Shown here in pieces: positions 45,535 through 54,394 of a stretch of 64,000 nucleotides of DNA; position 1 is the first letter of the stretch; every line of letters starts with the position of its first letter. The stretch is from Flagellimonas abyssi (GTDB lineage: Bacteria > Bacteroidota > Bacteroidia > Flavobacteriales > Flavobacteriaceae), in the NCBI RefSeq assembly GCF_019457905.1, contig NZ_JAHZSV010000001.1:62001-126000 (forward strand), given 5' to 3'. The translations under genes and the position numbers were made by a program. Below the pieces are notes generated by a model that worked only from the letters and a program-made list of their open reading frames with translations, searched no databases and was not told the origin of the DNA.

Positions 45535-46425
45535 GAAGTCGTTCTCGATATTCTCTTCTTCGGTTTCGCTTAAGTGTTCTTCCGTTACATCATACATGTT
45601 CACTTCCTTGTCGGTAATGGAAGCGATTAAGTCGTTCATATCCATTTCCTTTAGATCCTCGTCCATAAAAAACGGGGAAAGCCTATCATGGTTGTAATGG
45701 TAAATCTTCCATCGTTTGAAGGAGTATTCCAGGGCGGTTAAATTTTCTACCCAATCCCCGGAATTGAGATAGGTGCAACTGCCATATTTGTTCTCGTACA
45801 CTTCTTTTTTGGGTTGATGGATATGTCCGCATACCACATAATCATACTCATTTTCTATGGCAAGATCTGCAGCGGTTTTTTCAAAGTTGTTGATATATTT
45901 GACGGCACCCTTTACGCTGTTTTTGATTTTTTTGGACAAGGAATATTTTTCACGGCCCATTTTGGCCAGGCACCAATTTAGGAAGCTGTTGATCAAAATA
46001 AGAAGGTCGTAGCCATAGCCGCCCAACTTTGCCAGCCATTTTGCATTTTGAATGGAAACGTCGAACACATCACCATGGAATATCCACGCTTTTTTACCGT
46101 CCAGATTAAGTACCAGTTTATCCATCACCTTAAAATTTCCCATTGAAGTATTACTGAACTTACGGAGCATTTCATCATGATTACCAGTAATATAGTAAAC
46201 TTCTACACCTTTTGAGGCCATACCTATTATCTTTCTCAGGACCTTAAGATGGGAAGGAGGGAAATATCGTTTGCTAAACTGCCATATATCAATAATATCC
46301 CCGTTCAAAATCAGCTTCTTGGGCTGAATACTATTGAGGTATGTGATGAGTTCTTCTGCGTGGCAACCATAGGTTCCCAGATGGACATCCGAGATTACGG
46401 CCAATTCTATCTTCCTTTTTTTCAA
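45505..46425 (-). CDS. metallophosphoesterase, UDP-2,3-diacylglucosamine-hydrolase-like
   Basis: A calcineurin-like phosphoesterase of about 306 residues. Metal ligands are seen in VISDVHLGTYG, LNGDIIDIWQF, ITGNHDEMLR, WIFHGDVFD and VCGHIHQPKK. The pattern matches the LpxH/UDP-2,3-diacylglucosamine pyrophosphatase group common in Bacteroidota. The frame is open up to a TTG at 46482, which would add a hydrophobic leader, but the TTG at 46425 gives MKKRKIELAVISDVH as in relatives, so I prefer it. A charged tail of unknown role ends the protein. It overlaps the upstream convergent gene by 30 bp. Confidence 0.87.
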   Translation of the reverse strand: MKKRKIELAVISDVHLGTYGCHAEELITYLNSIQPKKLILNGDIIDIWQFSKRYFPPSHLKVLRKIIGMASKGVEVYYITGNHDEMLRKFSNTSMGNFKVMDKLVLNLDGKKAWIFHGDVFDVSIQNAKWLAKLGGYGYDLLILINSFLNWCLAKMGREKYSLSKKIKNSVKGAVKYINNFEKTAADLAIENEYDYVVCGHIHQPKKEVYENKYGSCTYLNSGDWVENLTALEYSFKRWKIYHYNHDRLSPFFMDEDLKEMDMNDLIASITDKEVNMYDVTEEHLSETEEENIENDFLDDKGLSQD

Positions 46426-46563
46426 TGGTATAGGATTTATTACAAAATAAAACGGTAGGAATAAAATAAAAATCAAATCCAAATCATTAATTCATGAGCA
46501 TATTGTTAAAATAATATCACCATAAGATGAATTATGTTACAATAACATTAAGTCAAACCCCTG

Positions 46564-46595
46564 TTTTTGAATTAGCTTTGTAACATCTACCTTTG
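46564..46595 (+). promoter_or_regulatory. promoter of aroC
   Basis: The -33 element TTTTTG (46564-46569) and -7 element TACCTTTG (46588-46595) are separated by 18 bp, a good match to the Bacteroidota consensus. The start near 46602 leaves an 18-nt leader before the ATG. Confidence 0.6.
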
Positions 46596-46619
46596 ATGGC
46601 GATATAATTTTTATACCGA

Positions 46620-47684
46620 ATGGCTGGAAATTCTTTTGGACAACTTTTTAAGCTCACCACTTTTGGTGAATCTCACGGAAAAGCTTTGGGTGGCATCATT
46701 GATGGGTGTCCTGCCGGGATTGTGTTGGATTTGGATAAGATTCAAGAAGAATTGAATCGTAGAAAACCGGGACAATCCGCCATTGTAACCCAAAGAAAAG
46801 AGCCCGATACCGTTGAAATTTACTCTGGAATATTCGAGGGTAAGACCACTGGTACGCCGATAGGTTTTGCCATTCACAATACCAATCAAAAGTCGAAAGA
46901 TTATTCGCATATCAAAGACTCGTACCGTCCATCGCATGCAGATTACGTGTATGATCAAAAATATGGTTTTCGTGACTACCGTGGTGGTGGAAGAAGCTCG
47001 GCTCGTGAAACGGCCAGTAGGGTAGTGGCCGGAGCCATAGCTAAACAATTTTTGAGCGAAATCAAGATAAACGCCTTTGTTTCTCAGGTTGGGGGAATGA
47101 AATTGGACAAACCCTACAAAGAATTGGATTTTTCCAAGATTGAGTCCAATGCCGTTCGTTGTCCCGATACCGAGATGGCGCAAAAAATGGAAGACTATAT
47201 CAAATCCATTAAAAAAGAGGGAGATACCATTGGTGGCGTTATCACTTGCGTTATTCAAAATGTACCAATTGGTCTTGGCGAACCTGTTTTTGACAAGTTG
47301 CATGCGCGCTTGGGTGAAGCCATGTTGTCCATAAACGCTGTAAAAGGCTTTGAATATGGAAGCGGCTTTGCCGGGGTAACCATGAAGGGCAGTGAGCACA
47401 ACGATGCATTCAATACGGACGGAACCACCAAAACCAATCGAAGTGGTGGTGTGCAAGGCGGTATCAGCAATGGTATGGATATTTATTTCAATGTTGCCTT
47501 TAAACCGGTGGCGACCGTACTACAATCATATGAAACCATCAACAAAGAGGGTGAAAAAGTGACCACTCAAGGCAAGGGAAGGCACGATCCATGTGTTGTC
47601 CCAAGAGCAGTTCCCATCGTGGAGGCCATGGCCGCACTGGTACTGGCAGATTATTCACTTTTGGCCCGGACCAACAAAATCTAG
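46620..47684 (+). CDS. aroC: chorismate synthase
   Basis: A 354-residue FMN-dependent enzyme that converts EPSP to chorismate, the last shikimate step. Signatures are [18 protein letters not shown] at the N-terminus, [21 protein letters not shown] in the middle and [18 protein letters not shown] near the end. The length is normal. No other aro genes are adjacent. Confidence 0.98.
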   Translation: MAGNSFGQLFKLTTFGESHGKALGGIIDGCPAGIVLDLDKIQEELNRRKPGQSAIVTQRKEPDTVEIYSGIFEGKTTGTPIGFAIHNTNQKSKDYSHIKDSYRPSHADYVYDQKYGFRDYRGGGRSSARETASRVVAGAIAKQFLSEIKINAFVSQVGGMKLDKPYKELDFSKIESNAVRCPDTEMAQKMEDYIKSIKKEGDTIGGVITCVIQNVPIGLGEPVFDKLHARLGEAMLSINAVKGFEYGSGFAGVTMKGSEHNDAFNTDGTTKTNRSGGVQGGISNGMDIYFNVAFKPVATVLQSYETINKEGEKVTTQGKGRHDPCVVPRAVPIVEAMAALVLADYSLLARTNKI

Positions 47685-47743
47685 GTAGAGGTTAGGACGT
47701 TTCCATTCAATAAAGTATCTTTCCGTCCCTAACTTAACTCTTT

Positions 47744-49051
47744 ATGAAGAAACTGGAATTACACTGGCAGATCCTAATTGGAATGGCAGCAGGTGTTTTG
47801 TTTGCGCTATTGATGGTTCAATTTGAATGGGGCCCAAAGATTGTATCAGATTGGGTAAAGCCGTTCGGAAATATTTTCATCAACTCCTTAAAATTAATTG
47901 CAGTGCCCTTGATTCTGGCTTCATTGATCAAAGGGGTTTCAGATTTAAAGGATATCTCCAAGCTATCCAAAATGGGGGGTAGGACCATTGGCATTTATAT
48001 TATTACCACGGTTATTGCGGTTACGATAGGTTTATTGGTAGTAAATACGATCAAACCAGGAAGTTCCATTACCGAAGATACCCGAAATGAATTGGTCGAA
48101 AACTATAAAGGCGATGCGGATAATATAAAGACTGCCGCTGACAAACAGAAGGAAGCGGGACCTTTGCAGGCTTTGGAAGATTTGGTGCCAAGCAACATAT
48201 TCAAGGCTGCGAGCGATAACGGTAACATGCTTCAGGTCATTTTCTTCGCTATTTTCTTTGGAATAGGTTTGATTTTGATTCCCGAAAAAACCGCAGAACC
48301 GGTCAAAAAATTCTTTGATGGCTTTAATGAGGTCATCCTCAAATTGATAGATATTATTATGTTGGCCGCACCATACGGTGTATTTGCCCTATTGGCTGCA
48401 CTTGTAGTGGAATCGCCAAGTTTTGACTTGTTCAAGGCATTGGCTTGGTATTCCTTCTGTGTGGTGCTTGGTCTGGCCTTAATATTATGTGTTTACCTCT
48501 TGATTGCTTGGATTTTTACAAAAAGAAGCCCTGCTTTTTTTATGAGAGGAATGTCTCCTGCACAATTATTGGCATTTTCTACGAGTTCCAGTGCGGCGAC
48601 CTTGCCCGTGACCATGGAAAGGGTCGAGGAGCATTTGGGAGTAGAGGAGGAGGTTACCAGTTTTGTACTGCCCATAGGCGCTACCATTAATATGGACGGA
48701 ACCAGTTTGTACCAAGCTGTTGCCGCTGTTTTTATCGCACAGGCATTTGGTATGGACCTGAGCCTTTCCGCACAACTTGGAATTATTGTAACGGCTACGC
48801 TGGCATCTATTGGTAGTGCTGCGGTTCCCGGTGCGGGAATGGTAATGTTGGTGATCGTATTGGCACAAGCGGGTATTCCAGAAGCTGGACTTGCTTTGAT
48901 TTTTGCAGTGGACAGACCTTTGGATATGTGCCGTACCGTGGTAAATGTTTCCGGAGATGCGACCGTATCCATGGTTGTGGCAAAATCAGTAGGTAAATTG
49001 GGCGAGCCGAAAGTGAGGAATTGGGACGATAATTATCAAAAGGAACAATAG
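47744..49051 (+). CDS. dicarboxylate/amino acid:cation symporter
   Basis: A 435-residue DAACS (glutamate/aspartate/dicarboxylate transporter) family protein with about eight membrane helices. The first hairpin tip is the serine-rich FSTSSSAATLPVTMERVEE, the unwound helix has PIGATINMDGTSLYQAVAA, and VDRPLDMCRTVVNVSGDA is the substrate-binding helix 8. Residues 118-155 form a hydrophilic insert seen in bacterial members. Substrate (Glu, Asp or C4-dicarboxylate) cannot be distinguished. It lies 59 bp downstream of aroC and ends at a strong terminator. Confidence 0.95.
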   Translation: MKKLELHWQILIGMAAGVLFALLMVQFEWGPKIVSDWVKPFGNIFINSLKLIAVPLILASLIKGVSDLKDISKLSKMGGRTIGIYIITTVIAVTIGLLVVNTIKPGSSITEDTRNELVENYKGDADNIKTAADKQKEAGPLQALEDLVPSNIFKAASDNGNMLQVIFFAIFFGIGLILIPEKTAEPVKKFFDGFNEVILKLIDIIMLAAPYGVFALLAALVVESPSFDLFKALAWYSFCVVLGLALILCVYLLIAWIFTKRSPAFFMRGMSPAQLLAFSTSSSAATLPVTMERVEEHLGVEEEVTSFVLPIGATINMDGTSLYQAVAAVFIAQAFGMDLSLSAQLGIIVTATLASIGSAAVPGAGMVMLVIVLAQAGIPEAGLALIFAVDRPLDMCRTVVNVSGDATVSMVVAKSVGKLGEPKVRNWDDNYQKEQ

Positions 49052-49070
49052 AATAGATTTAAGAATTGTA

Positions 49071-49102
49071 AAAAAAGACCTCTTTTAAGGAGGTCTTTTT
49101 TT
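49071..49102. terminator. bidirectional intrinsic terminator
   Basis: The arms AAAAAAGACCTC (49071-49082) and GAGGTCTTTTTTT (49090-49102) flank a 7-nt loop. It lies between the symporter (+) and the MuiA-family gene (-) and works in both orientations. Confidence 0.9.
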
Positions 49103-49105
49103 GTT

Positions 49106-51160
49106 TTAGAGCGAGATATATCTTCCTTTTGGGAATTTAACTTGAAAGGAGAAGATTTCTTTCTGGACGGATTTGGGCCCGAGTATCATGTTCCACGTTA
49201 ACAAGCCTTTGCTTTCGTCGTACTTGGCATTGTTGGTACTAACATCATCCACTTTAATCTCTTTGTTCTGGGATTTTGGTATTCGGTCCATTAGCTTCAG
49301 ACTGATGGGGGTATTTTTATTGTTCTTAACTTCCAAAACATATGTACGATTCACTATTCGATTGCTTCCAACAAAGGGTTTGCTTTTAAAATTTCGGTCC
49401 TGTTGCCTTGTTACGGAAATATTGTGCTCAATGCCCAAGGATAGAATCATTTCTTTTTTAGTGGTATATGGGTCTATTACCGTTTTACCAGCATAGGTTC
49501 CCTCAAAGTAGATATTGGCTTCTCCCGGTAAAAGTTGATGTTGTTCCCAATCCTTGAAACTTGCGGTGAGATAAACATTATCATTTAGAACGGGTGCGGC
49601 AAAGTATTCATAAGTGGCCGGCATTTTAAATGTATTCACCTCAATGGCGGTTATATCCCCATTTGCCAAAATAGTGTACGGCTTTTTTATGGCGAATTCT
49701 GTTTTGGTTGCTCCTTCCTGCATTTGGCTTTTTTTGGTTGTTATCACAACAACGCCATTTGCACCCCGGTTTCCATATATGGAGGAGGCATTAGTACCTT
49801 TTAAGACCTCAACGTCCTGGATTTCGTTCTCGTCCAAATCACCTTCGGTAAAATTATCAATAGGAACTCCATCAATAATATATAAGGGTTCTGGTGTACT
49901 ATCAATAGATGACGCACCTCTAATGGAAATTCCTGCTGCACGACCGCTTAAGGCTCTTTCAGGAGAAACCGAACCGACTGCTGCCGTGCCGTATCCGGTT
50001 ACGACAACTTCATCCAAACTTTGTGCATCTTCTTCCATACGAACATTTATAATGGAAGAGTAGATGGGCAATTCTTGCGTATGCATCCCAATGTAGGAAT
50101 AGGTCAATTCTTTCCCGGAAGGTACCTCCAACGTATAATTTCCATCAAAATCCGAAGTGGTTCCCATAGAGGTTCCCTGGACTACAATATTGACACCGGG
50201 TAGGGGTGCACCGGATTCGTCCGTCACAGTTCCTGTAACTTTTTTAACGTAGGGGTTAAAAGCATATCCCTTTTTGCTTGTAGTTGCAGCATTTCTTTTG
50301 TTATAAGCACTTACAAAATTCAAATAATGTGCCTCAATAGTAGGTTTGCTGATATTATATTGAGGGTTTCCCGTGGAGAGGGAAATTTTGACGTTCTTCC
50401 AATCCTGACCCGTATTTTGGTATACGTTGCCTTTATATGCCAGAGAAATAGGAGCATTCAAACCAGAGGATTTAATATCGTAATTGGGTACCCATCCCGC
50501 GTCTTTGACCAAGTAGGATAGCGTAGCATTCAAAGTTGTGGTAATAGGTGCATCAAAAGTGATGGTGATTTCTCCCTGTGGAGTTTGGCTACCATTATTG
50601 GCTTCGGCCAGTTGTTGCCGTAAATCATTGATTTCAAGATTGAATTTATTGATATTCAGGTTGGTCTTGAATATTTCATTTTTGATTTTCGTAATTCGCT
50701 CACGATAGTAGGCACCAATTTGTTTCATACGCTCCAAATCCAATACTTGGCTGTCTCCGTTTACGATTCGATTGGAGGTAATCACCTTTTCTTCTTCTTC
50801 GAGACCAGCGATAGTATTTTTTAGCAGTGAGATTTCATACTCCAATGCCTCTATGCGGTCTTCCCATTCTTTGATTTTAGGATTGCTTGCGGATTTTTCG
50901 AGGTAATTGATGTCGTAAGCAATGGATAAAATGGAAACGTGACCCAGGCCAGAGATTTGAATGCTACTTTCATCAATTTTATGGGACAGTCCAGTAAATA
51001 TTACTTCGTTGGAACCCTCATGGAGCGTACAAGAAGCTGTTCGGGTAATCTGGGCTCCATTCAGGTAAACAGTTACTTCCTTGATCTTGGAAGGGGTTTT
51101 AGTTGAGTTGGCCAATAAAAACAAGGGAGCCAATAAAAATAGGACAACTGTATTTTTCAT
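49106..51160 (-). CDS. MuiA-family (DUF4140/DUF4139) protein with inserted carboxypeptidase-like and TonB-plug domains
   Basis: A 684-residue exported protein. The order is signal peptide (1-19), DUF4140 (about 25-90, VTVYLNGAQITRTA), coiled coil (95-188), first half of DUF4139 (about 197-285, ITTTLNATLSYLVKDAGWVPNYD), then an insert: a CarboxypepD_reg-like domain (307-375, VTGTVTDESGAPLPGVNI) and a SusC/RagA-type plug (382-478, VVVTGYGTAAVG, SIRGASSI, PLYIIDGVPID, ASSIYGNRGANGVVVITTK). DUF4139 then resumes to the end. No TonB-dependent barrel follows the plug. The base family is named after a mucoidy inhibitor, but its function is not known. It has its own -7 element TAGGTTTG (51187-51194). 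Confidence 0.88.
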   Translation of the reverse strand: MKNTVVLFLLAPLFLLANSTKTPSKIKEVTVYLNGAQITRTASCTLHEGSNEVIFTGLSHKIDESSIQISGLGHVSILSIAYDINYLEKSASNPKIKEWEDRIEALEYEISLLKNTIAGLEEEEKVITSNRIVNGDSQVLDLERMKQIGAYYRERITKIKNEIFKTNLNINKFNLEINDLRQQLAEANNGSQTPQGEITITFDAPITTTLNATLSYLVKDAGWVPNYDIKSSGLNAPISLAYKGNVYQNTGQDWKNVKISLSTGNPQYNISKPTIEAHYLNFVSAYNKRNAATTSKKGYAFNPYVKKVTGTVTDESGAPLPGVNIVVQGTSMGTTSDFDGNYTLEVPSGKELTYSYIGMHTQELPIYSSIINVRMEEDAQSLDEVVVTGYGTAAVGSVSPERALSGRAAGISIRGASSIDSTPEPLYIIDGVPIDNFTEGDLDENEIQDVEVLKGTNASSIYGNRGANGVVVITTKKSQMQEGATKTEFAIKKPYTILANGDITAIEVNTFKMPATYEYFAAPVLNDNVYLTASFKDWEQHQLLPGEANIYFEGTYAGKTVIDPYTTKKEMILSLGIEHNISVTRQQDRNFKSKPFVGSNRIVNRTYVLEVKNNKNTPISLKLMDRIPKSQNKEIKVDDVSTNNAKYDESKGLLTWNMILGPKSVQKEIFSFQVKFPKGRYISL

Positions 51161-51186
51161 AAGAGTCGGATATTTAATTGTTTACC

Positions 51187-51194
51187 CAAACCTA
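51187..51194 (-). promoter_or_regulatory. -7 element TAGGTTTG of the MuiA-family gene
   Basis: It fits TAnnTTTG on the minus strand 26 bp before the ATG. A TTG lies only 14 bp upstream of it, so the -33 element is doubtful. Confidence 0.4.
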
Positions 51195-51271
51195 TGATTC
51201 ACATATTCCAATTAAAACCAGCAATGGTGTGAATGGGCCGATTGACTTAGGGAAAGTCGGGTTTAGATGAG

Positions 51272-51676
51272 TCAGTCCAAAAACTTGGCCTTTAATTCGG
51301 GCGTAGGAATCATACAAGCCTCTTGTTTTCCGAACCATTTGTAGCGATTTCGGGCCACAAAATCGTAAATGCTGTTTCTGATGGAAGTGGGTATCCATGT
51401 AAAAATTGCGGTCAGCTTCCATAATCCACCGAGGTCTTGGGCAATTTCCAAGGCGGCATCCGATTTGGTGTAGTAGGCCACACCCGGTTCAATTAGGATA
51501 ATGGAATCCACCTTACTGGTGTCTATTTGACGTTGGTTCACCAATTCTTGACCGATTTCACTTTGCAATGCGGCATAACGAAACACATCCTTTTTGTCCC
51601 GTTTGATCACAAACTGGACAGAACTGTTGCACAAGTTGCAAACGCCATCGAACAAGATTATTTTTTTGTTTTCCAT
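51272..51676 (-). CDS. DCC-family thiol-disulfide oxidoreductase (DUF393)
   Basis: A 134-residue protein with the DCC motif in ILFDGVCNLCNSSVQFV, VFRYAALQSEIGQ and a terminal YRWFGK segment, the pattern of YuxK/DUF393 proteins. These have a thioredoxin-like fold with a CxxC pair; the reaction is not well defined. The frame extends to 51745, but the ATG at 51676 (MENKKIILFDG) is the family start. Confidence 0.9.
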   Translation of the reverse strand: MENKKIILFDGVCNLCNSSVQFVIKRDKKDVFRYAALQSEIGQELVNQRQIDTSKVDSIILIEPGVAYYTKSDAALEIAQDLGGLWKLTAIFTWIPTSIRNSIYDFVARNRYKWFGKQEACMIPTPELKAKFLD

Positions 51677-51798
51677 AATGCAGTCATTCCCTAAGAAGTG
51701 GAAAGCCAATTTCTTTTCCACAAAGATACGCAGCTTTGCCATCAAAGGCTAACGGGCCAACACAAATGCCATGGGAGGAAATCTTAATTTTCATAAAA

Positions 51799-51817
51799 TT
51801 AGGGAATTAAGTTTAGG
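51799..51817. repeat. intergenic repeat core, copy r1 (divergent)
   Basis: TTAGGGAATTAAGTTTAGG matches the core of the array repeat (TAGGGAATTTAGTTTAGG) with small changes. It lies between the azoR-type and DUF393 genes. The flanking arms seen in copy r3 are not clear here. Confidence 0.55.
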
Positions 51818-51859
51818 TTAAGTGGAGCAAAATCAATTATCTCTTTTTCCGTAACAGTT

Positions 51860-52483
51860 TTAAATCTGTTCCATCTTTTGGTAAATTTCTCTCTTTGAGT
51901 TCTCAAATAGTTCCCCACCAAACTCTTCGTTGTCCAAGGAGATTATCGAAATGTCTTTTATGCCCATAATTCCAAAAACGAACTTTAAATAGGTTGTTTG
52001 GAAATTCATATGTCCATTTTTTTCGTTTTCTCCATAACCTGTGTCACCACGACTTGATAGTATGAACATTTTCTTGTTTTCAAGCATACCCACATAATTT
52101 CCGTCGGGTTTACCTGAACGAAATTTCCAAGTTTCGTTGATACGCATAAGTTGGTCAATGTAAGCCTTTAGTCCGCTTGGAATGGACCAATTGTACATGG
52201 GTGTTCCCAAAACATAAACATCATGAGCTTTGAACTCTTTTACCAATGCATCGCTAAGGGCAACACCTGACTGGTTTTCTTTTGTTCTTTCACTGGGTTT
52301 GATGAATGCACTCGAAATCCATTTTTCATTTATTGGCGGTATTTCTTCCAGTCCTACTTCTCGGTATGTAAAAACATCGTTCGGGTGTTTCTTTTGCCAA
52401 TTTTTTTCGAAAAGTTGTGTCAGCTTTCTACTGTGCGATCTTTCCTTTCGCACACTTGCGTTGATGATCAATACTTTGTTCAT
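51860..52483 (-). CDS. FMN-dependent NAD(P)H azoreductase/quinone reductase family
   Basis: A 207-residue flavodoxin-like oxidoreductase. KVLIINASVRKERSHSRKL binds FMN phosphate, VYVLGTPMYNWSIPSGLKAYIDQLMR is the hallmark PxYNxxxP region, and MFILSSRGDTGYG contacts the isoalloxazine ring. The family reduces quinones and azo compounds. It follows the Crp/Fnr gene after 65 bp, so the regulator may control it. Confidence 0.9.
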   Translation of the reverse strand: MNKVLIINASVRKERSHSRKLTQLFEKNWQKKHPNDVFTYREVGLEEIPPINEKWISSAFIKPSERTKENQSGVALSDALVKEFKAHDVYVLGTPMYNWSIPSGLKAYIDQLMRINETWKFRSGKPDGNYVGMLENKKMFILSSRGDTGYGENEKNGHMNFQTTYLKFVFGIMGIKDISIISLDNEEFGGELFENSKREIYQKMEQI

Positions 52484-52548
52484 AATTCATAAATTTTTGA
52501 TTACGAGACAAAATTCCGAATCCGGAAAATGAAAAAAATTGACCTAGT

Positions 52549-53130
52549 TCAAGATGCATCGATTTTTTTTCGAATTCTGCTTAAAAATTCAGCAGAAATG
52601 CCCAAATACGAAGCAATAAGATAGTTGGGAACTTTTTCGGCGATTTTGGGATAGTTCTCCATAAAATCCAAATAGCGTTTTTCAGCGTCGAGGGTTTTAT
52701 TCAAGATGATTCTTTTCTGCAAACTTCCCAGATAATTTTCGAGGATGATTCTAAAAAAGCGTTCCAATTTTGGTAGCTGACTTAGCATTTCCTGAAAAGA
52801 ACCGTGGCTGATTTGTAGCAAAGTGGTGTCCTCAATGGCTTGAATGTTGTAGATGGAAGGTTTTTGTTTTTGAAAACTTTCAATATCCGTTGCCCACCAA
52901 TTTTCAATCGCAAAATATAGGATCTCTTCCTTTCCCGTTTCGGGGTTGATGTAAAAAGCCTTTAAAGCACCGTTCACCACAAAATTATCGGTGCGGCAAG
53001 TTTGCCCATTTCGCAACAGATAATCTCCTTTCTTAAGGGTTTTCTCCGTCCAAAACGTTTCTATTGAACGGGCTTCTTCGGAACTTAAGGTAATGTATTG
53101 GGATATTGATGTAATGAGTCCCTCTTTCAT
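52549..53130 (-). CDS. Crp/Fnr family transcriptional regulator
   Basis: A 193-residue regulator with an N-terminal cyclic-nucleotide-binding-like beta-roll (GDYLLRNGQTCRTDNFVVNGALKAFY) and a C-terminal winged-helix segment (VPNYLIASYLGISAEFLSRIRKKI). The roll has no Fe-S cysteine cluster. The ligand is unknown. It is the likely regulator of the adjacent azoreductase gene and lies in the repeat-bounded gene stretch. Confidence 0.9.
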   Translation of the reverse strand: MKEGLITSISQYITLSSEEARSIETFWTEKTLKKGDYLLRNGQTCRTDNFVVNGALKAFYINPETGKEEILYFAIENWWATDIESFQKQKPSIYNIQAIEDTTLLQISHGSFQEMLSQLPKLERFFRIILENYLGSLQKRIILNKTLDAEKRYLDFMENYPKIAEKVPNYLIASYLGISAEFLSRIRKKIDAS

Positions 53131-53187
53131 ATATATTGTTGCTGTGGGTAGCTGTTATCTGTAATTGTTTGGGTTTTCGAAAACCAG

Positions 53188-53574
53188 TTACTCCGTTATT
53201 TCAATCCAATTGCCCTCTGGGTCGGCAATAACACTTTCGTAATAGCCATCGCCAGTGGTTCTGGGTTCTCCGATGACCTTAAATCCATTTTTGCGGATGG
53301 TTTCGGTAAGGGCATCCACTTTTTCTTTTGAACCCACGGATATGGCAAAATGGGTGAGGCCAAGTTGGGCGTCCCTGTTATCCATGAATTCTGAAATATC
53401 GGGCCTGTGCATTAATTCGATGCGTGCGCCTTTTTTAAAGGAGAGGAAATAGGAACTGAACTTTTTCTTTGGATTGTAATATTTTTCGTTGGCTTCCAAT
53501 TCGAAAAAGCGCAGATAAAAATCTCTCATTTTTTCTAGATCTGAAGTCCAAATAGCAATATGTTCAATTTTCAT
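53188..53574 (-). CDS. VOC family (glyoxalase/bleomycin-resistance fold) protein
   Basis: A 128-residue protein with paired beta-alpha-beta-beta-beta modules: MKIEHIAIWTSDLEKMRDFYLRFF, GLTHFAISVGSKEKVDALTE and ESVIADPEGNWIEITE. The His and Glu positions for metal binding are present (EHIAIW, THFAI, WIEI). Function within the superfamily (glyoxalase, dioxygenase or drug binding) is not decidable. Copy r2 of the array repeat lies directly upstream. Confidence 0.92.
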   Translation of the reverse strand: MKIEHIAIWTSDLEKMRDFYLRFFELEANEKYYNPKKKFSSYFLSFKKGARIELMHRPDISEFMDNRDAQLGLTHFAISVGSKEKVDALTETIRKNGFKVIGEPRTTGDGYYESVIADPEGNWIEITE

Positions 53575-53594
53575 TATGCTTCTTTTCTTAAAAG

Positions 53595-53653
53595 TAGGGA
53601 ATTTAGTTTAGGGGAGGAGGGAAACAATGAATTGTGGTCAGTGTTGTAAACAG
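53595..53653. repeat. array repeat copy r2
   Basis: The core TAGGGAATTTAGTTTAGG (53595-53612) is followed by a G/A-rich run and a block reading ATTGTGGTCAGTGTTGTAAACAG that abuts the TTA (stop, minus strand) of the lipocalin-like gene. The start-side outer arm is missing: the VOC ATG follows almost directly. Confidence 0.75.
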
Positions 53654-54067
53654 TTATTTTATTTTTTTCACTTGGAGTACAATTCCTGATTCAGGTATTT
53701 TCAGATAAGACTTTTTGTCCTTAATAAAGTGTTGAAATCCGATAATAGTATAGTCATCCTCTTCTGTACCCACCATAATCCAGTCCAAATCTTTACTGTA
53801 TCTCCATTTTGTGCCCATTGTCATTTCGATTAAATCTTTGGCAAACTCACCTTCGCTTTTTAAGTCTATTTTGAAGTTACCATTAGAATTGAAATCAATT
53901 GAGCCGCCAAGGAATATTTGAGAGAGCTCATATTCATCTGAAACCGCTTGGTCAGGACCTTTGGAGAAGGATTCAACTACTTCCCACTTTCCAACAAATG
54001 AGTTATTAGAGCTGTCTTGGCCATAAGCTATTTGAGTTAGAAAAATAAGAATGATAATTTTTTTCAT
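53654..54067 (-). CDS. secreted lipocalin-like protein
   Basis: A 137-residue exported protein (signal MKKIIILIFLTQIAYGQ) with a GKWEVVES opening and a series of short beta-strands ending QVKKIK, as in lipocalin-like domains of Bacteroidota. I cannot name a family. It is bounded on both sides by copies of the array repeat (r2 after its stop, r3 before its start), the arrangement expected of a cassette. Confidence 0.75.
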   Translation of the reverse strand: MKKIIILIFLTQIAYGQDSSNNSFVGKWEVVESFSKGPDQAVSDEYELSQIFLGGSIDFNSNGNFKIDLKSEGEFAKDLIEMTMGTKWRYSKDLDWIMVGTEEDDYTIIGFQHFIKDKKSYLKIPESGIVLQVKKIK

Positions 54068-54073
54068 AATTGT

Positions 54074-54181
54074 TTACAACGGTCTGGGCTATGATTTCGA
54101 CCTTTGGTTATTTATTTTCTTAAAAATAGGGAATTTAGTTTAAGGAGGTAGGGGACGATGGATTATGGCCATTGGTTGTAA
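54074..54181. repeat. array repeat copy r3, attC-like
   Basis: A 108-bp unit with inverted outer boxes TTACAAC (54074-54080) and GTTGTAA (54175-54181). Inner boxes GGGCTATGAT and ATTATGGCC are also roughly complementary, with spacers of 6 and 4 nt. The core TAGGGAATTTAGTTTAAG (54127-54144) lies between. This R-spacer-L...L-spacer-R layout and size are those of integron attC sites. Confidence 0.7.
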
Positions 54182-54205
54182 CCCTCCCTAAATGGAATAA
54201 AATCG

Positions 54206-54300
54206 TTGTCATTTCGAACCGACCGAAGGGAGTGTGAGAAATCTGAAGAAGCAAAAGAGATTTCTCAATCGTCGCAGTGCTCCTCATGTCGAAATGACAA
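54206..54300. repeat. interspersed palindromic repeat, copy 2
   Basis: A 95-bp element with perfect 12-bp terminal inverted repeats TTGTCATTTCGA (54206-54217) and TCGAAATGACAA (54289-54300), and internal GAGAAATCT/AGATTTCTC arms. It is inserted between array repeats r3 and r4. Confidence 0.85.
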
Positions 54301-54346
54301 TGAACGGTGTAAACCAAGTGGGACACAAGATACAATCTTGCGGTAG

Positions 54347-54394
54347 CAGGGAATTTTAGTTTAGGGGAGGAGGGGTAATGGATTATTGCCAATG
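54347..54394. repeat. array repeat copy r4
   Basis: The core CAGGGAATTTTAGTTTAG is followed by a G/A-rich run and GGATTATTGCCAATG, which abuts the stop codon (TTA, minus strand) of the HEPN-like gene at 54395. Confidence 0.75.

Noticed and set aside
46611..47456. Long antisense open frame (281 codons) opposite aroC
   Set aside because: It lies wholly opposite a certain chorismate synthase gene and has low-complexity composition. It is a shadow frame caused by codon bias.
51192..51422. Open frame of 76 codons partly opposite/overlapping the DUF393 gene
   Set aside because: It overlaps the conserved DUF393 coding region in another frame and shows no family features.
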